Virus record (IMG/VR): IMGVR_UViG_3300044630_002195
Location: 1-33,516 of that record
Length of the DNA stretch: 33,516 nt
Reading direction: 5' to 3' (one strand)
From: a virus
In this document: one piece after another, positions 21,758 to 33,200 of the stretch
How the letters are laid out: every line of letters starts with the position of its first letter
Numbering within the stretch: the stretch's first letter is position 1
The notes under the pieces: model-generated
Told to the model about the DNA's origin: nothing
Database searches by the model: none
What the model saw: only the letters and a program-made list of their open reading frames with translations
Made by a program: the position numbers and the translations under genes

Positions 21758-22306
21758 CTAATCAACCCCTAATGTATCATTATATATTGTACCACCTGAA
21801 ATGATTTCAATTTGAATTCTTTCATCAGAAGCATTGTCTTTTGTTTCTATAATTAAGTCTCCATTTGCATCTATATATACATTAGTTCCATTTGTGCTAG
21901 AATCTGTTGGAACATCTGGTATTCTAGTGAGAAGGTTAATAGCAAAATTGAAAAAATACACATCTGAAGTATCCTGAAGGGCTATAATCTTTTTTGGATC
22001 ATAGGTGTTTTTAAAATTTGCAATATTTGCAATAGGCTGATAATCTATATTTTTAGTATTAACAAAATTTTTATTACTTAATATTAAAAGTTCGTGTCCA
22101 GCAATTTGTTCAAACAACAAATTTACAATTTCTCCCTCTCCTATAGGATTTATAACGTTTTCATCAAAACCAACATATTGGGGAGTTGCTATTTTAATAG
22201 AGGCTTTTGTCACTAAACTAGATGACTTTTGATCTATTTGTGGAACTGGTGGTGTTGCTGGTTTATCTTTGGTCATTTCTAACCATTCTTCTTCCCAAGT
22301 ACCCAT
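21758..22306 (-). CDS. Probable baseplate/tail accessory protein (182 aa)
   Basis: The first ~40 residues are polar with a Pro-rich linker (A-T-P-P-V-P-Q-I), as in tail-attachment segments. A mixed alpha/beta region follows, including F-A-I-N-L-L-T-R-I-P and an acidic segment. I recognise no family. I chose the ATG at 22306 because GAGGTG lies just before it, two bases after the hub-gene stop; a GTG at 22318 would lie inside that ribosome site. The gene lies between the hub and the collar fibre, so a virion role is likely. Confidence 0.68.
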   Translation of the reverse strand: MGTWEEEWLEMTKDKPATPPVPQIDQKSSSLVTKASIKIATPQYVGFDENVINPIGEGEIVNLLFEQIAGHELLILSNKNFVNTKNIDYQPIANIANFKNTYDPKKIIALQDTSDVYFFNFAINLLTRIPDVPTDSSTNGTNVYIDANGDLIIETKDNASDERIQIEIISGGTIYNDTLGVD

Positions 22307-22307
22307 A

Positions 22308-25300
22308 TTACACCTCACTCAAATAAACTGTCATAGATGGTCCACTATCATTTCTATCGTATTGAATATTATAAACGATAAATCTTGTATTTGTTGTTGC
22401 TACCATATCAATATCATCATTGTTTTTATAATCAATAGTAACAATATCTCCTAACTGAACTATTGGAGTTGCAAACATTTCAATCCCTACTGATTTTTTA
22501 GGTTGCATTAGTTTATTAATTATCCACCCCATTAAATTTTCAGCATCGTCAGATGTTTGAATATAATCACTTTCAATAGAAAAATCATTTTTTCCATAAA
22601 TAATTCTGCTATTTTTAATGGTATTATATTTTTGTTCTTCAGTAACAGGTGAATATACAATAGCATTTCCTTTAAGTTCTTGATCTGAAAAACTTGAAGT
22701 TTTCTTAAAATAATCATCAACAGTTAATGTATTAGTATTATCTTGTGTAAATGCAATACCTAGAATATTTAAAAAATTAAAAGATGTAGTTCCTAGGTCT
22801 AATAAAGAATCTGTTGAATTAAAAATTAAAAACTCTGCGCCATAAGCATTTGATTGATAATTTGAAATAGTAAAATCTTTTACTCTGTCTTGTGGTTTTA
22901 ATATCTGTGAAGATAGTGCTGGATATGCATTATCAAATCTAACATTTAAATATGCACACTCTCTCATAATAGTTCCAAACTCATCATAAAAAATTTTATA
23001 ATTTGGATTATTCCCAGGGCCAACACCAGATAAATATGTATCTTGTAAAACACCGCTTAGTGCATATTTTCTTAATGAGTCCTTAATATTAATTGAGTTA
23101 CCACTAAATACTTTACTAATTGGCTCAGTTATAGCAGTTGCTCCATTAGTAGAATAGTTTGGTCCCATGGCAAGTAGATGTTCAAACATACACTTTGATC
23201 CGCCACGAGTAAATAGTGCCGTATTATAATTTTTAGGAAGTGGGTCTTTGTCATCAACCGTAGCAATTAAAACATTGTTTATATACAAATAAAATCTTCT
23301 GCTATTTTGACCCAAAAGATTATCTACATACTCTACCGCTAAATCATAAACTGTTGTGTATTTGTCTTCAAACTTTTTAGAAATACCAACAAAGTTTCCA
23401 GAGTCAGATAAAATATCTCCGTTGCCACTCCACAAAAGTTCTGGTATTGCTTTAGTAGAATCTGAATCTTTTTTAATCTTATAAAATATAATATCTGGTT
23501 GCTCTTCAGTTCCACCATCTAAAGAAATAATTTCAAAATAATAACCATTGTTATTTGCTGCATTAACCAATACACCAAGTCCTCCAGAATTACCAGATAG
23601 TTTAATTGGTTGGTTTGGAGAACTTGTTGGTATTTGATAATATATTGATCCATCTAGTGGTGTAAGTGTTTTATACGAATCATTATTTTCGTCTTGAATT
23701 TCTCCAACAGATGCACCAATAATTCTAATTCTTGTACCAAAATAATTATATCGATCTTGAAAACTTTTAGTAATAAGCGTAATAAAATTTGTTGCATTTG
23801 GATCAGTACTTGTAAAGTTTGGACCTTTTAATACAAGTGCTGACGATTGTATAACTCCTTTATGTTTTTGTGGATTAATAATATTAGTTGTTGATATTTC
23901 ATTTTCTGTTAAATTAGATTTGCCCAAATACTTTTTAACAACACTGTTGGCTGTAGATTTTTTAGCCAAATCATTATCTACACCAGCAGGGCCAGTTGTT
24001 GTGCTTCCAGCAAAAGTACTTCCTCCAAAAAGATACTGTGATTCCATAACACAGCCTTTTCTGTTATCATAACTTAACCATTCTTGTAAAAGTCCAGCAG
24101 TGTGATAGGCAATTTGTGTTCCAAACTGAGCCCTTCCACTTGATATTACTGCACCTTCTTTCATTCTACTAGTTCCAGCAATAAGTTCATAATATGGCTC
24201 AGAGTATATTCTTACCCTACCAGTATGATATATTTTTCCATTGAATGGCATATTTGATAAATAATATTTATATTCAGCATCATTACTAATCCAAACATTT
24301 CCAATTCCTGCGACATTATACTCAACAGCATCATATTTTATAACTTCACCATTTGCATAAAAATAACCTTGATATCTAACTAACAAATATGCACTTTCGC
24401 CAAAATCAACAACATTATTTTGAATAACTCCACCTTGAACGGTAGGTGGTAAATTGCTAAGATCTTTATTTAAAACAAGCGCAGCAAGACTATATCCTCC
24501 AGAACTATTGCCAATCTTTGATTCTTGTGTATCTTGTATTTGCCATAACAAAGATGGTTTGTATATCCAAGATTTGTCTTCAGAACTAATACTTGTTTCT
24601 TGTCCTAATTGACTATACATCTTATCGATGTATCTTGTTTTATAAGTAATCTTTCCATCATTATATATTTTTTTATCTTGAGATGCCACACTAATAATAT
24701 TGGCAAGTTTTTTTCCGTCAATAATTTTGTTTTGAATAATATTGACAGTGTCAGTTACTTTTGAACCTATTAGTTCATAATTAATAGGTCTTTGCGATGC
24801 GCTTGGCATTAAATATTCTTTGCTCATAACTATAAAATTATTATATTCATCAAAAAACATTGCCGTCTGTGTTGATATTGCTAAATCATTTAATATTTCC
24901 GCTAAATTTTTATCTGGACTAACAAAAAAATATGGAATAACTGGATCAATATCGTTAACATTTCTTTTATAAATATAATTGCTAAATCCAACATAATCAA
25001 GTAATAGTGCTACAGCATAACTTAGTGAAACATTTGTAATAAATAATTCTGGTGCTGGCATTGACTCAAAATAAAAATATAAATCTCTTAATTCAATAGA
25101 AATTGTTCCACCTGTTATGTCTGCTTGAGGAAAACCTTCTGAGTATAAAGTTTTTATTGGAACTAAATAGTCATATCCAGAAACATTAATAACATTTTCA
25201 TAAAAAGTAAATTTAACATTTTTTCTAATATAGTCTGAAATCAAACTATTTGAGTTTTCATTAAAAGACTGATCTTCATCAAAAATATTTATTGTTCCAG

Positions 25301-26654
25301 TTGATGCAAGCAATTGTCCAATAGGTAGTGCGCCTGAGCCAAGATCTCCTAAAGATTTTGTAACATTATAAGAAACAACTCTGTCAGAAATGTCCACATT
25401 AAGTCGTGGAGAAAACTCAATAAGGTCAAATGTTGAATTAAATTTATTCATAGAGTCAACAATAATTCTAACACCACGAATATAATCAAACTCTCTATAT
25501 CTAGTTTGATTAGTTGTTGCTTCTAAATATGAAGATGGATTAACCAAGTTAGTTACAAAATGTTTTGTTTGATCTAATGATTCATCAGTCAAGAACCATG
25601 TATACTCTGGAACAAATTGACTGTACTCATTGTCTAAATTATTCCAAATGTAGTATGTACCTTTATCGGAACTACTAGTTATAACTAAATATGCATACCC
25701 ATCTACTGCATCTTTTGGAAGCAAGGTTGTTGATGATAAAATTTCAGCATGAATAAAACGAGATTTATATTGATCTGGAACTTTTAATCCGTAGGATAAT
25801 TCTACGTACCCATCATCTGGAACAATTGGAGATCCGTCTGGTCTTGTTGATGAAAAGTTAAAATCTTGAACAGTTACCCATTGATTTCCTTTTAATACTT
25901 GAATCTTCCATATAGTTGGAGTTGTTTTATTTACCATACCATAAAAAGGATCTGATAAAGTACTAATTGTAGATTTATACGGACCTAAATCAACACCACC
26001 AACATTGGTCTGCATTTTAATAATAACTCTATTAGATGGAACATTATTTTTATAAACAACAAATGGGGCTGCATCATCTAAATAATATGATTGTCCTATA
26101 AGTCTATTTGCTATACCTCGTTCTGTTGTATTAGCAGAAGAAGTAGATTCTTTTTCGGTTCTATAAGAAGTCCAGTATTTAAATTCATCATTTCTATCTG
26201 GCATATAATATCTTGGCCTTTGTGTAAAAAAAGAACCTTGATCATTTAATGCATCAGTAGTAAGCGAAGGGACATATCTGCCTGGAATATAAGATGTTTT
26301 GTTGATTCCTGATCTTGGTCTAAATGGCTTAATACAATCTTCTAAAGAATAATATAGTTTAAGTTGTTCTTTTGTTGCGGTATAAAATATTGGGTTGTCA
26401 TCATCATCTACCCCACCATCTACTACAACATCAGCATCTGTTGCACCAGTATAAAATTGTCCGACATCATTTGCATCAAATGTTGACTGAATTGTTAAAT
26501 ATCTAGTATCACTACTTTGTGGGCGATATCTATAGTTGCCTAACTTAAAAATATTATCTGGCATATTCATATTCCACTCAGCAACTATTTTTGATTTTGA
26601 CTGAATAGTTGGTGAATTTTGAAAATGATTTTTTAGCGCTGTATTATTAAACAT
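22308..26654 (-). CDS. Tail hub / large minor tail protein with LamG-like insert (1448 aa)
   Basis: The second gene after the tape measure and the largest fibre/hub protein. The N-terminal ~400 residues are beta-rich with repeated sandwich-like segments (V-I-I-K-M-Q-T-N, T-I-W-K-I-Q-V-L). About residues 420-620 look like a tail-hub (Tal/gp27-like) region: V-S-Y-N-V-T-K-S-L, a central T-I-S-I-E-L-R-D-L and N-L-A-E-I-L-N-D-L-A. About residues 985-1165 resemble a LamG/concanavalin-type sandwich, with F-Y-L-Y-I-N-N-V-L-I-A-T and a loop rich in Gly and Asn, suggesting glycan binding. The C-terminus returns to hub-like strands. No peptidase or lysozyme motif was found. The ATG shares a base with the distal tail stop. 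Domain limits are by eye. Confidence 0.8.
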   Translation of the reverse strand: MFNNTALKNHFQNSPTIQSKSKIVAEWNMNMPDNIFKLGNYRYRPQSSDTRYLTIQSTFDANDVGQFYTGATDADVVVDGGVDDDDNPIFYTATKEQLKLYYSLEDCIKPFRPRSGINKTSYIPGRYVPSLTTDALNDQGSFFTQRPRYYMPDRNDEFKYWTSYRTEKESTSSANTTERGIANRLIGQSYYLDDAAPFVVYKNNVPSNRVIIKMQTNVGGVDLGPYKSTISTLSDPFYGMVNKTTPTIWKIQVLKGNQWVTVQDFNFSSTRPDGSPIVPDDGYVELSYGLKVPDQYKSRFIHAEILSSTTLLPKDAVDGYAYLVITSSSDKGTYYIWNNLDNEYSQFVPEYTWFLTDESLDQTKHFVTNLVNPSSYLEATTNQTRYREFDYIRGVRIIVDSMNKFNSTFDLIEFSPRLNVDISDRVVSYNVTKSLGDLGSGALPIGQLLASTGTINIFDEDQSFNENSNSLISDYIRKNVKFTFYENVINVSGYDYLVPIKTLYSEGFPQADITGGTISIELRDLYFYFESMPAPELFITNVSLSYAVALLLDYVGFSNYIYKRNVNDIDPVIPYFFVSPDKNLAEILNDLAISTQTAMFFDEYNNFIVMSKEYLMPSASQRPINYELIGSKVTDTVNIIQNKIIDGKKLANIISVASQDKKIYNDGKITYKTRYIDKMYSQLGQETSISSEDKSWIYKPSLLWQIQDTQESKIGNSSGGYSLAALVLNKDLSNLPPTVQGGVIQNNVVDFGESAYLLVRYQGYFYANGEVIKYDAVEYNVAGIGNVWISNDAEYKYYLSNMPFNGKIYHTGRVRIYSEPYYELIAGTSRMKEGAVISSGRAQFGTQIAYHTAGLLQEWLSYDNRKGCVMESQYLFGGSTFAGSTTTGPAGVDNDLAKKSTANSVVKKYLGKSNLTENEISTTNIINPQKHKGVIQSSALVLKGPNFTSTDPNATNFITLITKSFQDRYNYFGTRIRIIGASVGEIQDENNDSYKTLTPLDGSIYYQIPTSSPNQPIKLSGNSGGLGVLVNAANNNGYYFEIISLDGGTEEQPDIIFYKIKKDSDSTKAIPELLWSGNGDILSDSGNFVGISKKFEDKYTTVYDLAVEYVDNLLGQNSRRFYLYINNVLIATVDDKDPLPKNYNTALFTRGGSKCMFEHLLAMGPNYSTNGATAITEPISKVFSGNSINIKDSLRKYALSGVLQDTYLSGVGPGNNPNYKIFYDEFGTIMRECAYLNVRFDNAYPALSSQILKPQDRVKDFTISNYQSNAYGAEFLIFNSTDSLLDLGTTSFNFLNILGIAFTQDNTNTLTVDDYFKKTSSFSDQELKGNAIVYSPVTEEQKYNTIKNSRIIYGKNDFSIESDYIQTSDDAENLMGWIINKLMQPKKSVGIEMFATPIVQLGDIVTIDYKNNDDIDMVATTNTRFIVYNIQYDRNDSGPSMTVYLSEV

Positions 26655-27289
26655 TACACTTCTTCCAAAGTAACAGAAATGTTCCAGAGATCGTGGTTGG
26701 TCCTACCTCTTTTTACAACATCATAACTAAAGTCTGCAATATACACCTGCACAATTTCACTATAACTTGTTAAGTGTAAGAATGCTGAATCATCTGATCC
26801 AAAATTTTTATAATTATCATATGATAAAAACATCCAAAATGGACCTTGGTGGTTTTCATACCAATCAAGAAGTTCAACTCCTCCTGCGCCACCGTCTGCT
26901 GTATACTCATTCTGTCCAGTAAGATCAGACTTACCCGTTGAATTAAAATCTGCAACCCTCAAATATGCTCTTGATGGCAAATTGTCCCAAGACATAGATA
27001 TAGTCATTTTGTCTGCAATATGATGAGATCTCATATTTCCATTAATCATTCTTTGTCGTTGTTCTATTCTTGTTGGCTTAAATTGTATTGATGATCTATT
27101 ATGATCTGATAAAATTAAAAATTGATTTGCTGGTTGAGCAGTAGTTGCTAATGATGAATCAGCACCTATTTCTTGTCCGATAGGAATATAAATACCAGTT
27201 GTATCTAATGTGCCAGAATTTTCTGACCAAATTATAGCCTGTGGCCTAGCATGTCTTTTTCTACCTAAAATATATGATGCTGTTGCCAT
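26654..27289 (-). CDS. Probable distal tail protein (211 aa)
   Basis: The position directly between the tape measure and the hub protein is that of the distal tail (Dit) protein in siphoviruses, which joins tube and tip. The 211-aa product is beta-rich: an N-terminal I-I-W-S-E-N-S-G-T-L strand region, a His/Arg-rich middle and a C-terminal sandwich ending H-D-L-W-N-I-S-V-T-L-E-E-V. No diagnostic motif is visible, so the name depends on synteny. TAATG junctions on both sides link it to its neighbours. Confidence 0.65.
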   Translation of the reverse strand: MATASYILGRKRHARPQAIIWSENSGTLDTTGIYIPIGQEIGADSSLATTAQPANQFLILSDHNRSSIQFKPTRIEQRQRMINGNMRSHHIADKMTISMSWDNLPSRAYLRVADFNSTGKSDLTGQNEYTADGGAGGVELLDWYENHQGPFWMFLSYDNYKNFGSDDSAFLHLTSYSEIVQVYIADFSYDVVKRGRTNHDLWNISVTLEEV

Positions 27290-30200
27290 TATCTATTACC
27301 CCTAATTCTTTGTGAATCAATTTGTTTAATTTGATTAATAACAGTTCTTGCAATATCATTTGGATTTGCATTGCTATTTGATACATTGACGCTTAGACTA
27401 TAATTATACACTGAGTTACCTGGAAGTTCTCCATTATTAATATTATTCATTACCCCTGTGCCAAGCATATCAACTGCTCTTTTTTGTATTACAAATTCTC
27501 CAGGAGTTAGCATTGCTGGAATAGTGTCTGTTCCTTTACCATATCCCCCTGCTGCAAAATATTTTGGAACAATTCCACCCATATTCATATATTTAGGAAC
27601 CATACCGCCCGTAGACCTATACATTGCCGTCCATGCTCCCGTTGCTCTACTTGCTGCTAAATTTAATGGAGATGTAATATTTGCTTTGGCAGTTGCTTTT
27701 GCAGACTCTGCTTTTTTATCTGCTGCTTGTGCATCTCTATTTAGCGTTGGGTTAGATACCCCTGCTCCCTCTATTGCTCTAATGCTTGGTTTATTAATTT
27801 GAGAAGCAATAGATATACTTGAAAACTTTTTATCTGCTGCTTGTGCATCTCTATTTAGCGTTGCTTGCTGTGCTGCAACTCCAGTATATATTTCAAACAT
27901 TGTATTGCTTAACTTTTTATCATTTATTCTACTTTCATTATTTGCGTCTGCTACCTTTTTTGCAATAATTGCTGTTGATGCTACTCTATCCGCCAGTCTT
28001 CCTGCGTCATTTGCTGCAGCAATTGCTTGTGGTACCGTTAAAGATTTTTTATCTGCTATTGCATTGTCTCTTGCTTCTATGGCTTTTGGCTCTGCAATTG
28101 CGTTCCGTTTTGCTTGTTCTATTGCTTCTGGAACAGTAAGAGCAGCCTTATCTTTTATTTGTTCTTCTCTAGCATTAGAGGCTGCTTTTTCATTTAATAT
28201 TCTTTGTACATCTGCTACATCTTCTTTTTTGGCTTCAGCCCTTGCATTATTTCCAAGGAATTGCATTGTACTTGAATAAATACCCATCATTTCTGCTACC
28301 AGAGGACTCATCCTACCAACTGCATCAGATGCGTTTGCTGAAGATCGTTCAGCATTTTTAGAAGCAGTAAGTTGATCAATATTTCTTTGTCTTTGTTCTT
28401 CTGCTAATTGTTCTTGACGTTCTACCCAAGCAACTGTTTCCCTTACAACATCAGAAGATGGCCTTACGTTAATATCAATACCTGATCCACTTACCGTTGT
28501 TGGTTTTGTTGTATCTCCGTTTCTTACATTTATTCCTGTTGGCGTAGTTACAACCTTTTTTTCTCCTTGTCTTACAGTTTCTGGTTTTTTTGTAGTAGGT
28601 TTTTTTGTAGTAGGTTTTTTTGTAGTAGGTTTTTTACCATCTGTAATTTTTGAAGAATTAGACGCTTTCTTTTTAGATGTTTTCTTTTTAGAAGGTTTAG
28701 ATGAAGAACTTACTGGGGTAAAATTAAATCCAAGTCCTCTATTAAACATCCAGTCATCTGCAATAGCACCAGACTCTGATGTGCTGTCGCTTTGTTCAGA
28801 TTTAGCAGATATAGATCCTACTGTAATTTTTTCTGTTAATGTTTTTAATGCTGCGGTATTATCAGTTGTAGCAGTCGTATTTATTCCTATTGGTGTTAGA
28901 TCTGTTTCGTTTCCAGAAGGCTTTACTATTGGATTACCATTTTCATCATAGTTCATTGCAACGCCTGCTACTTTAGCACCAAATAAATCTTTTATTCGTT
29001 CATTAATAACACCTGCTACAGATGACAAAAGTGCTTGAGGTTTTCCAGCAACGGCATCTTTAATTGCTGATAGTAGACTTTGGCTGTCAAGTTTAAATCC
29101 ACCAATTTCTTGAATTTTTGTAGCAATATCGTTATACGCCTTAAGTTCTTCTGGAGTTCTTTTAAGTGCTTTTGTAAACTCTTGAGCATATGCAATTTGT
29201 TTTTTAACAATATCTAAATTAATTTTAGCAAGGTCTGCAGCACTCTTAGCATTTTCTTCTTCAATTTGTTTTCTTGTTTTACCATCAGCAGTGATACTTT
29301 CAAGAGTTTTCTTTCTTGCCTCTTCAATACTCTTTCGTTTTGCTTCAAGTTGTGCCTGAATTTCTTGTTGTCTTACTGACTGAATTGCTCTTGCAGCAGC
29401 AGCCATATCTCCACGAGCAAGCGCTTCAGCAATGCTAAATCTTCCTTCTTGCAAGCGATTAATCTCTTCATTGCGTTTTACAATTTCATCTAATGCTTGA
29501 ATTTGTTTATCATAAACTTTATTGGCAAGTTCTTCTTCATAGTTTATAAGTTCTAATGCATAACCATTTCTTTTAGCAGCAATTTCTATTTCTGTTTTTT
29601 GTACAATAAATTGATTTTCTGCAATTGCATTTTGTAATTCAAGAAATTCCAACATTTGTTCATTTGCCGTTTGTTGACTTACAATTGCATCTTGTTGTTT
29701 AGTCAATACAACTTTATTATAATATTCTTCAAGATCGTTACGCTTTTGTTGTGATTCAACCAATTCCTCAAGCGCTTTACCCTTTAGTCTGCCATTTCTA
29801 ATTTCAAGAGCAATTGAGTCACTTTCTGTAATAGCCATTGCTGTAGCATAATCAATGCCTTGTTTCCTAAGTTTATTTACTGCAGCAGTTCTATTTTCTA
29901 GTTTTTGCATTTCTTTTGCATTGTTAGCAACTATTTCTCCTGCAGCAATTGAGGCAAGTGCTTTATTAATCTGTTCAGCACCTGCTTTAATACCATTTTT
30001 AAACTTAACAACACCTTTTTCAATTTCTAAACCAAATTTACCAAACTTCTTTTGTATTTCTTCTGGACTTAAGCCCTCTATCATATCTATAAATTCTGTA
30101 CTAAGTTTTTTGGTAGCAACCAATTGATTTGTTATGCCATTAAATGTCATGTAGGCTCCGCCTTTTTTGCCACCTAAATCCATAACTCTTTTTAGTTCTT

Positions 30201-33200
30201 TAAATCCCTTTAATGAATTAACTGATGCTTGCTGAAAAAGTTTTAATTTTTTATTCATATCATCAAATGTTGTATCTCTTCCATCGCCTTTTTTCTTTGG
30301 TGGTGGTGTACTACCGCTTGGTTTTGGAAGAATGCCAGTCTTACCATATATAGGCTTTACTTGACCAACAGTTGTTGCAACCTTGCCAACATCGCCTCTA
30401 ATTTTTTGTTGAACAGATTCTGGAAGTATACTTCCTCCAGCCTTTGCAATTGCAGCATCTTCTGCTGCTTTCTCTTCTTCTGGCGTTATTGTTTTATAAA
30501 TTTGAATGAATGACTGAATAGCAGTTTTTTGTTGTTCTTTTGGTAACTTACTTATATAGTCCCAAAAAGCCATTAATTCTTTTTGTTCTCCAGCCTGGAT
30601 ATCTAAGCCTTCTGTTAAAATATTCATTATGGCATTTTTTTCAATTGGGTCTGGTAAATTTTCAATTTTATTAGAAAGTTCAATTATTTGATCTAACTTC
30701 TCTAAACTTCCATTATCATCAATAATCATTGAGGCTTTGAGTTCTTTGCCCTGAAGTTTAAATAATGCTGCAAGGGTTGCTGCTCTATCTTCAAATTTTC
30801 CAGAACCCTTTTTAGATGTAATTTCAGTAAATATTTTTGCGCCAATTTCAGGATTTTTTTCTCCAAATAATGTATACAATACGTTAGAAACTTCAGAAAC
30901 TTGGCCTGCGTCATTAATTTCAAATGCTGTAGATACTGTCTTAAGCATTTTTTCTTTATCACTACCAAACATTTCTAGTAAATTAGTTGCAGCACCTACT
31001 TCAAGTGCGCCACCTCCAACAAGTGTGTCAATTATTACCTCTAGCCTTTGTGCTTTTACTCTAGTCTCATTAGTTGAAAATGCGCTAACTAAGTTTGAAG
31101 ATTTTGCTAAAAATGCCTCTGCTCCTGCAGCATTAGTATCTTTATATTTTTGTCTAACTTGCTCTTTTAATGATTCAAAAAATGGCACTTCTGTGCCTAA
31201 TTTAACATTATTTACATTAGCAAGTTCATATGCTTTCATCTGTTCGTCTAAAACTTTTCCAATACCTTTTCTTAATTGAGAAGTTTCTGTTTTTTGTTTT
31301 GTAGTTAATGCTGAAATTTGTTCATCAAGTGCTGCTTGTTTTTCTTTGTCTTTTGTTAATTCTTTTTGTTTTTTTAATTCTTGTATTTTTTTACTATATA
31401 GGTTATTTTGTGCATCTACTTGTGCCTGAACTGCCTCAATATTTTGTACATTTACTGCTGCTACTTGTGCTGCATATCTTTCTACTTCTGTTTCTGTAAA
31501 GATGGATTTAAGTCCACTCCATGTTTTACCTGCAATACCTAACTTACTTATAGACTCTTCAAATCCTTTTAAAGAATTTTTGCCAATATCTAAATTTTCT
31601 TCAATAATTCTTGTTCTTAATAGTAATGGTGTTTCTAATAAATTTTCTCCATTTGGGCCAAGCAGTTCTCTTAGTTCTCCTACAATTTGAGAAGAAACTG
31701 TCATGTCATTAAGAGAAATACCTATAGATCTTGCAAAACTTTCTGCTTGTTCTAAACTCATAACTCCATCTGCAACATAAGAGCCTAGTTGTAAACCAAA
31801 TTGTTTAACTGCTCCTCCTCTATCTGAAGAAAGTGCAACAGTAAAATTTTCATATATTTGTTTTCCAATGTCAGACTCCATCATTGATGTTCCAAACTGT
31901 TGACCTTTTCGATCAAAGCCAGTTAGATATTTATCTAATGTACCCATACTTCTTCGTTTATCCATTAATTCAGAAGCACCAATGTTGCCAGTTAATTTCC
32001 CAATTGATTTCATCTTTTCAGTCGTTGCAGACATAGTTTCTATATATTGTGATTGTGCTTTTGCCTGTTGTTTATTTTTTTCTAGTAGATAATAAAATCC
32101 AGCAACTAATGCAATAGCACCAACAGCAAGAGCACTCCAAGGTCCTTGAATCACTTGCATTGCCATAGTAGCAACATTCATTGCAACCATAAATGGGGCA
32201 GCCTTTTGTGCAATTCCATTACCCATCATTCCAAGAACAGAGGATAGTGACGACATTCCAAATAATACCCCGTTTGTTCTAGCAAGCATTATTTTTCTTT
32301 TTTGTCTTTCAGCATCTCTAAGTTGTCCATCTTTTTCATCCACAACATTAGGAGCAGTAGTTCCAACTGGAACTATTTTTAGGCCATCTCTTTTATATTT
32401 AGGTTGTTTTGTTTTTTCTGTTGGCACCAATTCGCCAGCAGCACCACTTCTTGTTAGTTTTGCAGCAGCATCTTTAAAACCTTTAATAGCACCTTTTGCT
32501 AATTCTGCTCCAGCAATATACATAATTCTAGATGGCGATTTAATTTCTGCGGTATCTTTAAATCCATCAATTGCTCCTCGTGCTGCTTGAGATCCAACCG
32601 TATATGATGCTTTTAAGATTTTATAAGTTTCTGCTTTATCTTGTTTGTATTCTGCATTAATGTTTGCGTCAACAATTGCACTTTGATTTCTTGATAATCT
32701 TCTTCCTGATAACCCTTTAAATGCTCTACCATTAAATTTTGCAGCATCTTCTGGCACAATCTCGTCATCCCCATACGGAGTTCCATATTGTAATTGGCTT
32801 CTCGGAATATCTCTTAAGACCATCTTTAACTGTGTTTTATTAAATACTTCAGTACTTGTTTTTGATTCATCATATCCAGCAAACATTGTAGAATGTTTTA
32901 ATAATGCAGCAGTATGTGCTTTTTCTAATATAACTTGTTTTTCTTTTTCTGACTTTGCCTGTAGTAATAATGGCTGTACTGCTTTTTCTGCCTCAAGAAT
33001 TTGATCTCTTGCCATAACTGAGGCTTTGCCTGCAGATACTCTACTTTTAATTAATGCATCTTCTATTGCTGCTGCATGCTTATCTCTTGAATAATCTATT
33101 TCTGCTTGTATTCTTTGTTTGTCAGTTAATCCAAGCATTTGTTTTTCAATATTGACTTGTTCAGAAACTAATGCAGCGGCTTCTTTTCTCTTATCTATAT

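Noticed and set aside
27458-28279. Two plus-strand open frames of 114 and 124 codons inside the tape measure gene
   Set aside because: The Ala/Lys-rich minus-strand codons leave the opposite strand open by composition; no ribosome sites and hydrophobic low-complexity products.
28591-28630. 15-bp tandem repeat as an iteron origin
   Set aside because: It lies within the tape measure frame, keeps the codon phase and encodes a K-P-T-T-K linker, which explains it fully.
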